64,000 nucleotides of DNA from Bacteroidales bacterium (GTDB taxonomy: Bacteria; Bacteroidota; Bacteroidia; Bacteroidales; Tenuifilaceae). Position 1 is the stretch's first letter, and every line of letters begins with the position of its first letter. The stretch is from the NCBI GenBank assembly GCA_013376985.1, contig JACABB010000018.1, positions 1 through 64,000 of the forward strand, read 5' to 3'. This document shows, piece after piece, positions 62,481 to 64,000 of the stretch. The notes below the pieces were generated by a model. It had not been told where the DNA came from. It searched no databases and saw only the letters and a program-made list of their open reading frames with translations. A program made the position numbers and the translations under genes.

Positions 62481-63194
62481 TCATTTTAATTTTATCTCTG
62501 CAATTCGTTTTTTAAACTCTGCGTATTCACTCTTTATTTTATCAATTTCGTTTTTCATGTTTTTATAGGCAATTGCTCTCTCATCCTTTTCTGAACCACT
62601 TTCAGCCATCCAGTCGATGTAATCTTTTGTAATTTTCATTTCGTTTCCATGGCTATACTTTGCAGCAATCTTTTGTTCGATTTCTCCGTTTATCATTAGG
62701 ATTGCTTTCTCACATTGTTTTTTGGTTTTAAGCAATTTTTTATCAACGATCTCTTTTATTGAATGTTTTTTTATTTCATCTCCAGCAACATATTCAAAGG
62801 GTTCATCAATTTTTATAATACCTTCTTTCACTTGGTCTATCAATGATTTTTCGACTATTTCATTTTTCTCTAATTTTTGATTGGGTTGTAATTTTAGAAG
62901 ACCCTCTTTGACAAGTTCAGAAACAGTTTTGTCAACAATTTTATTGGTTACAATTTTCTGATGTGGTTCTAGTTTTACCGCACCTCTTTGAACCAAATCT
63001 TGAAGTGTTAGTTCGATTATCTCTCCTTTCTTGTTAATATCAAAATATTCTGGTAGTAATCCATCCGTTTTTCCGATTTCCATTTTTTTGGAATCGAACT
63101 TAAAAAAGACCTCCTTATCGCCTAGATTTTGAATAAGCGGTGCAGGATTGATATGGATTATTTTTTTTGTTTTTATATCTCGTACTATATACAT
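62481..63194 (-). CDS. 30-residue-repeat protein of the eCIS locus
   Basis: The 237-residue protein is unrecognised. Residues about 55-165 contain about four repeats of roughly 30 residues, with consensus xxIVxKTVxELVKEGLLKLxPxQK (for example KIVDKTVSELVKEGLLKLQP and EIVEKSLIDQVKEGIIKI). The C-terminal 70 residues are a coiled coil (KNMKNEIDKIKSEYAEFKKR). It lies between the collar/fibre gene (14 bp) and the tape-measure gene (12 bp), so it is probably a particle component such as a fibre or fibre adaptor. No signal peptide. Confidence 0.6.
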   Translation of the reverse strand: MYIVRDIKTKKIIHINPAPLIQNLGDKEVFFKFDSKKMEIGKTDGLLPEYFDINKKGEIIELTLQDLVQRGAVKLEPHQKIVTNKIVDKTVSELVKEGLLKLQPNQKLEKNEIVEKSLIDQVKEGIIKIDEPFEYVAGDEIKKHSIKEIVDKKLLKTKKQCEKAILMINGEIEQKIAAKYSHGNEMKITKDYIDWMAESGSEKDERAIAYKNMKNEIDKIKSEYAEFKKRIAEIKLK

Positions 63195-63208
63195 GGCTTT
63201 AACTTTTT

Positions 63209-64000
63209 TTAGAATTTAATACAATACAATACTGCAACATTATCGGGTCGTGTTTCATTTCCATATCGAGGAGTTCCTTGATCCAATGTGGAAGGGTAAC
63301 TAATGGTTAAAGCATGAGTGTGATTGCCTGAATTTGCTGAATTAGGCGTTGGAGTACGATTATATCCTGGCCAAGTTATGCCTAAACCACTTCCACCACC
63401 CAATGGGGTACCGTAAGCTCCACCAGTATCTTTAAGTATATTAGGTAATGGATGATAATGATCGCCATTCGTTGATATACTTCCTTGATGACTATGCGAT
63501 TGTATTTGATCCAATTGCCTTGAGCCTAAAACCCTTCCTTTATCTATTCCTTTGTTAATATCCCAACCTCTTAGGAATTCGCCTCTTAAATCAGGGACAT
63601 TAAAAGTATTTCTAGCATCTCCTGCTCCATATAATGTTTTTATTCTGTCAAATAACCGACTATACTCAAGCCTATTGTACTGCATTCCATCGCAAATAAG
63701 CCAACCGTGTTGCTTTAACCAGTCAGGAGTTTCTACTGTAGCACCATATGAAGTTAACAGTTTTGCAATATCAGTAGCCTCTGCCAAAGTGATTCTTTTT
63801 TTAATTGTTGCAGGGAGAGATGTTACAAGAACCTTTACTTCTTCAGGTTTTAACCCTGTTATTGATATTAAGACTTCAACTACTTTTGAAGCATCTCTGC
63901 CAAGTGATGTTAATACCACATCATAGTTGTTAGTGGGATCATATGCAAATGCCATAACAGTTCCGGCCATTACCTCGCTGAAGTAATCTTTGTATTCTTC
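63209..64000 (-). CDS. Tail-fibre/collar protein with L7/L12-like N-terminal domain (5' end may lie outside)
   Basis: The frame is open to the window edge (residues EEYKDYFSEV precede the Met at 63970), so the gene may start outside; a start at 63970 gives 253 residues. Counting from that Met, residues about 15-80 (YDVVLTSLGRDASKVVEVLI, then TGLKPEEVKVLVTSLPATIK) strongly resemble the C-terminal domain of ribosomal protein L7/L12. Residues about 88-150 are a phage Collar domain (HGWLICDGMQYNRLEYSRLF, FNVPDLRGEFLRGWD). The rest is a His/Gly-rich receptor-binding-like tip (SHSHQGSISTNGDHYHPLP). It is likely the fibre of the injection particle, binding target cells. Confidence 0.8.
   Translation of the reverse strand, partial: EEYKDYFSEVMAGTVMAFAYDPTNNYDVVLTSLGRDASKVVEVLISITGLKPEEVKVLVTSLPATIKKRITLAEATDIAKLLTSYGATVETPDWLKQHGWLICDGMQYNRLEYSRLFDRIKTLYGAGDARNTFNVPDLRGEFLRGWDINKGIDKGRVLGSRQLDQIQSHSHQGSISTNGDHYHPLPNILKDTGGAYGTPLGGGSGLGITWPGYNRTPTPNSANSGNHTHALTISYPSTLDQGTPRYGNETRPDNVAVLYCIKF

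Overview
The window looks like the chromosome of a Bacteroidota bacterium, most likely of the order Bacteroidales. It is AT-rich. Reading frames mostly lack Shine-Dalgarno sequences, and several promoters carry a TAnnTTTG -7 box. The gene content is typical of the phylum: an S46 dipeptidyl-peptidase, a TonB receptor with a carboxypeptidase-regulatory-like N-domain, Cys-anchored lipoproteins with SGCKK-type lipoboxes, a BT_3928-type DoxX protein, a folP-cdaA pair, ATP-dependent PEP carboxykinase and pyruvate phosphate dikinase. No rRNA, tRNA, CRISPR array or complete insertion sequence was found.

Layout. 0-10 kb: pckA, a secreted superoxide dismutase, a zinc-ribbon methyltransferase, an AraC regulator, a LysM/ABC-binding-like protein and a SNF2 helicase. 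10-13 kb: a small accessory zone with a VOC protein, a MazF-type toxin-antitoxin pair, a protein resembling a class III nucleotide cyclase, related long repeats downstream of genes, and a 22-codon pseudogene remnant. 13-21 kb: two envelope genes, then a four-gene minus-strand envelope set (two paralogous lipoproteins, a TonB receptor and a molybdopterin-fold protein). 21-29 kb: housekeeping genes (plsY, cdaA, folP, tmk), a CPBP protease, a DoxX protein and the S46 peptidase. 29-34 kb: a propeller-SpoIIE signalling protein and unknowns. 34.8-36.3 kb: a gene-free hub of inverted repeats. 36-40.6 kb: an accessory island with a transposon-broken DUF6261 gene, two Xre regulators, a ParE-type toxin-antitoxin and flanking direct repeats. 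40.8-48 kb: a beta-helix lipoprotein, a two-component system and ppdK. 48-51.6 kb: sparse, with repeats, a HAD phosphatase and an orphan LytTR regulator.

51.8-64 kb holds the most interesting system: the 3' part of an extracellular contractile injection system (eCIS) locus, all on the minus strand. Reading in the direction of transcription it encodes a tail-fibre/collar protein whose N-part looks like the ribosomal L7/L12 C-terminal domain, a 30-residue-repeat protein, the CIS tape-measure protein and an AAA+ ATPase. Then come two apparent cargo/immunity pairs. The first is a DUF4157 protein carrying a second HExxH protease domain, followed by a small exported protein. The second is an 1112-residue coiled-coil/membrane/AHH-type nuclease protein, followed by an Imm11-like immunity protein. 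Sheath, tube and baseplate genes are expected beyond base 64000.

A second theme is a non-autonomous transposable element (MITE) in two size classes, 147 bp and about 220-250 bp. Both share ACGTGAGTTCGATrTAAG-type ends and make 6-8 bp target duplications. One copy splits the DUF6261 gene, several sit on stop codons, and one sits in a repeat whose empty counterpart is also present in this window.
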